Shown: positions 14,224-14,360 of the stretch, piece after piece | How positions within the stretch are numbered: position 1 is the stretch's first letter | How the letters are laid out: every line of letters starts with the position of its first letter | Origin: Acetofilamentum sp. | Lineage (GTDB): Bacteria > Bacteroidota > Bacteroidia > Bacteroidales > JAFGUD01 | DNA: 14,360 nt | Assembly (NCBI GenBank): GCA_020722645.1 | Contig: DYKL01000052.1 | Coordinates: 1 to 14,360, forward strand | Reading direction: 5' to 3' | The notes under the pieces: generated by a model | The model's database searches: none | What the model was told of the DNA's origin: nothing | Seen by the model: only the letters and a program-made list of their open reading frames with translations | Made by a program: the position numbers and the translations under genes

Positions 14224-14327
14224 TTAAAATTTTAATTCCACATAAATTTCTGCCTGAACGTCAGTATATTATAGACGTTATTTTTACTGAAATTTTAGGT
14301 TTAGAATATAACGGAACTTACTTTTAA
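14220..14327 (+). pseudogene. broken 5' end of a polysaccharide-deacetylase-like gene
   Basis: ATG overlaps the stop of the upstream glycosyltransferase. The 35-residue frame, MIKILIPHKFLPERQYIID then VIFTEILGLEYN, resembles the N-terminus of Bacteroidota polysaccharide deacetylase-like proteins (DUF7033-type N-domain). The frame ends at TAA 14325-14327, far short of the several hundred residues expected, and the bases that follow differ in composition. The gene appears interrupted near 14312-14330, by insertion, by rearrangement, or because an assembly ends in a repeat. Confidence 0.5.
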
Positions 14328-14360
14328 AAAGCGTGGATTTACAGGGCTTTGCTGCTGATT
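14328..14360. other. terminal segment of different composition
   Basis: The last 30 or so bases (GTGGATTTACAGGGCTTTGC and on) are visibly richer in G and C than the operon before them and do not continue the deacetylase frame. They could be one end of an insertion sequence. Too short to identify. Confidence 0.3.

Noticed and set aside
14266..14279. ATTATAGACGTT shared with the decayed palindromic element near 6151
   Set aside because: Here it is coding sequence (Ile-Ile-Asp-Val) of the deacetylase-like start; a 12-base AT-rich match is likely chance.

Overview
This AT-rich window looks like chromosomal DNA from a Bacteroidota bacterium, probably of the Bacteroidales or Marinilabiliales type. 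The evidence is its low GC, the near absence of Shine-Dalgarno sequences before well-defined starts, TAnnTTTG-type -7 promoter boxes, and the protein families present. No rRNA, tRNA or CRISPR array was seen.

The left part (1-4231, all genes leftward) is a repeat-laden patchwork. A YgeY-type M20 metallohydrolase gene is bracketed by a perfect 53-bp inverted repeat that carries palindromes. Next comes a decayed HepT/MntA-type toxin-antitoxin locus: one complete MntA-like nucleotidyltransferase gene, two truncated starts of its putative hepT partner, and a 120-bp perfect duplication of the gene junction. A roughly 117-bp element with terminal inverted repeats and two hairpins follows, then a frameshifted gene remnant and a divergent MurC-like Mur ligase. 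Between the ligase and the next gene is 516 bp of non-coding DNA with a degenerate 7-bp repeat.

The right part (4232-14360) is a surface-polysaccharide locus. Two leftward genes encode a PglC-like initiating phosphoglycosyltransferase and a DegT-family sugar aminotransferase. From a divergent intergenic region, which holds a second decayed copy of the 117-bp element, a tightly packed rightward operon starts. It encodes a very long O-antigen ligase/polymerase-like membrane protein, a GNAT/FemAB-like protein, a Wzx flippase, a Wzy-type polymerase, two GT4 glycosyltransferases and the first codons of a polysaccharide-deacetylase-like protein. That last gene breaks after about 30 codons.

Read together, the locus would make an amino sugar nucleotide, load it on undecaprenyl phosphate, extend it with two glycosyltransferases, possibly decorate it with an acyl or aminoacyl group, flip it and polymerise it. 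The most unusual features are the repeats. Two different repeat families share hairpins closed as GGTG-N4-CACC, and repeat boundaries coincide with gene truncations and with the left window edge.
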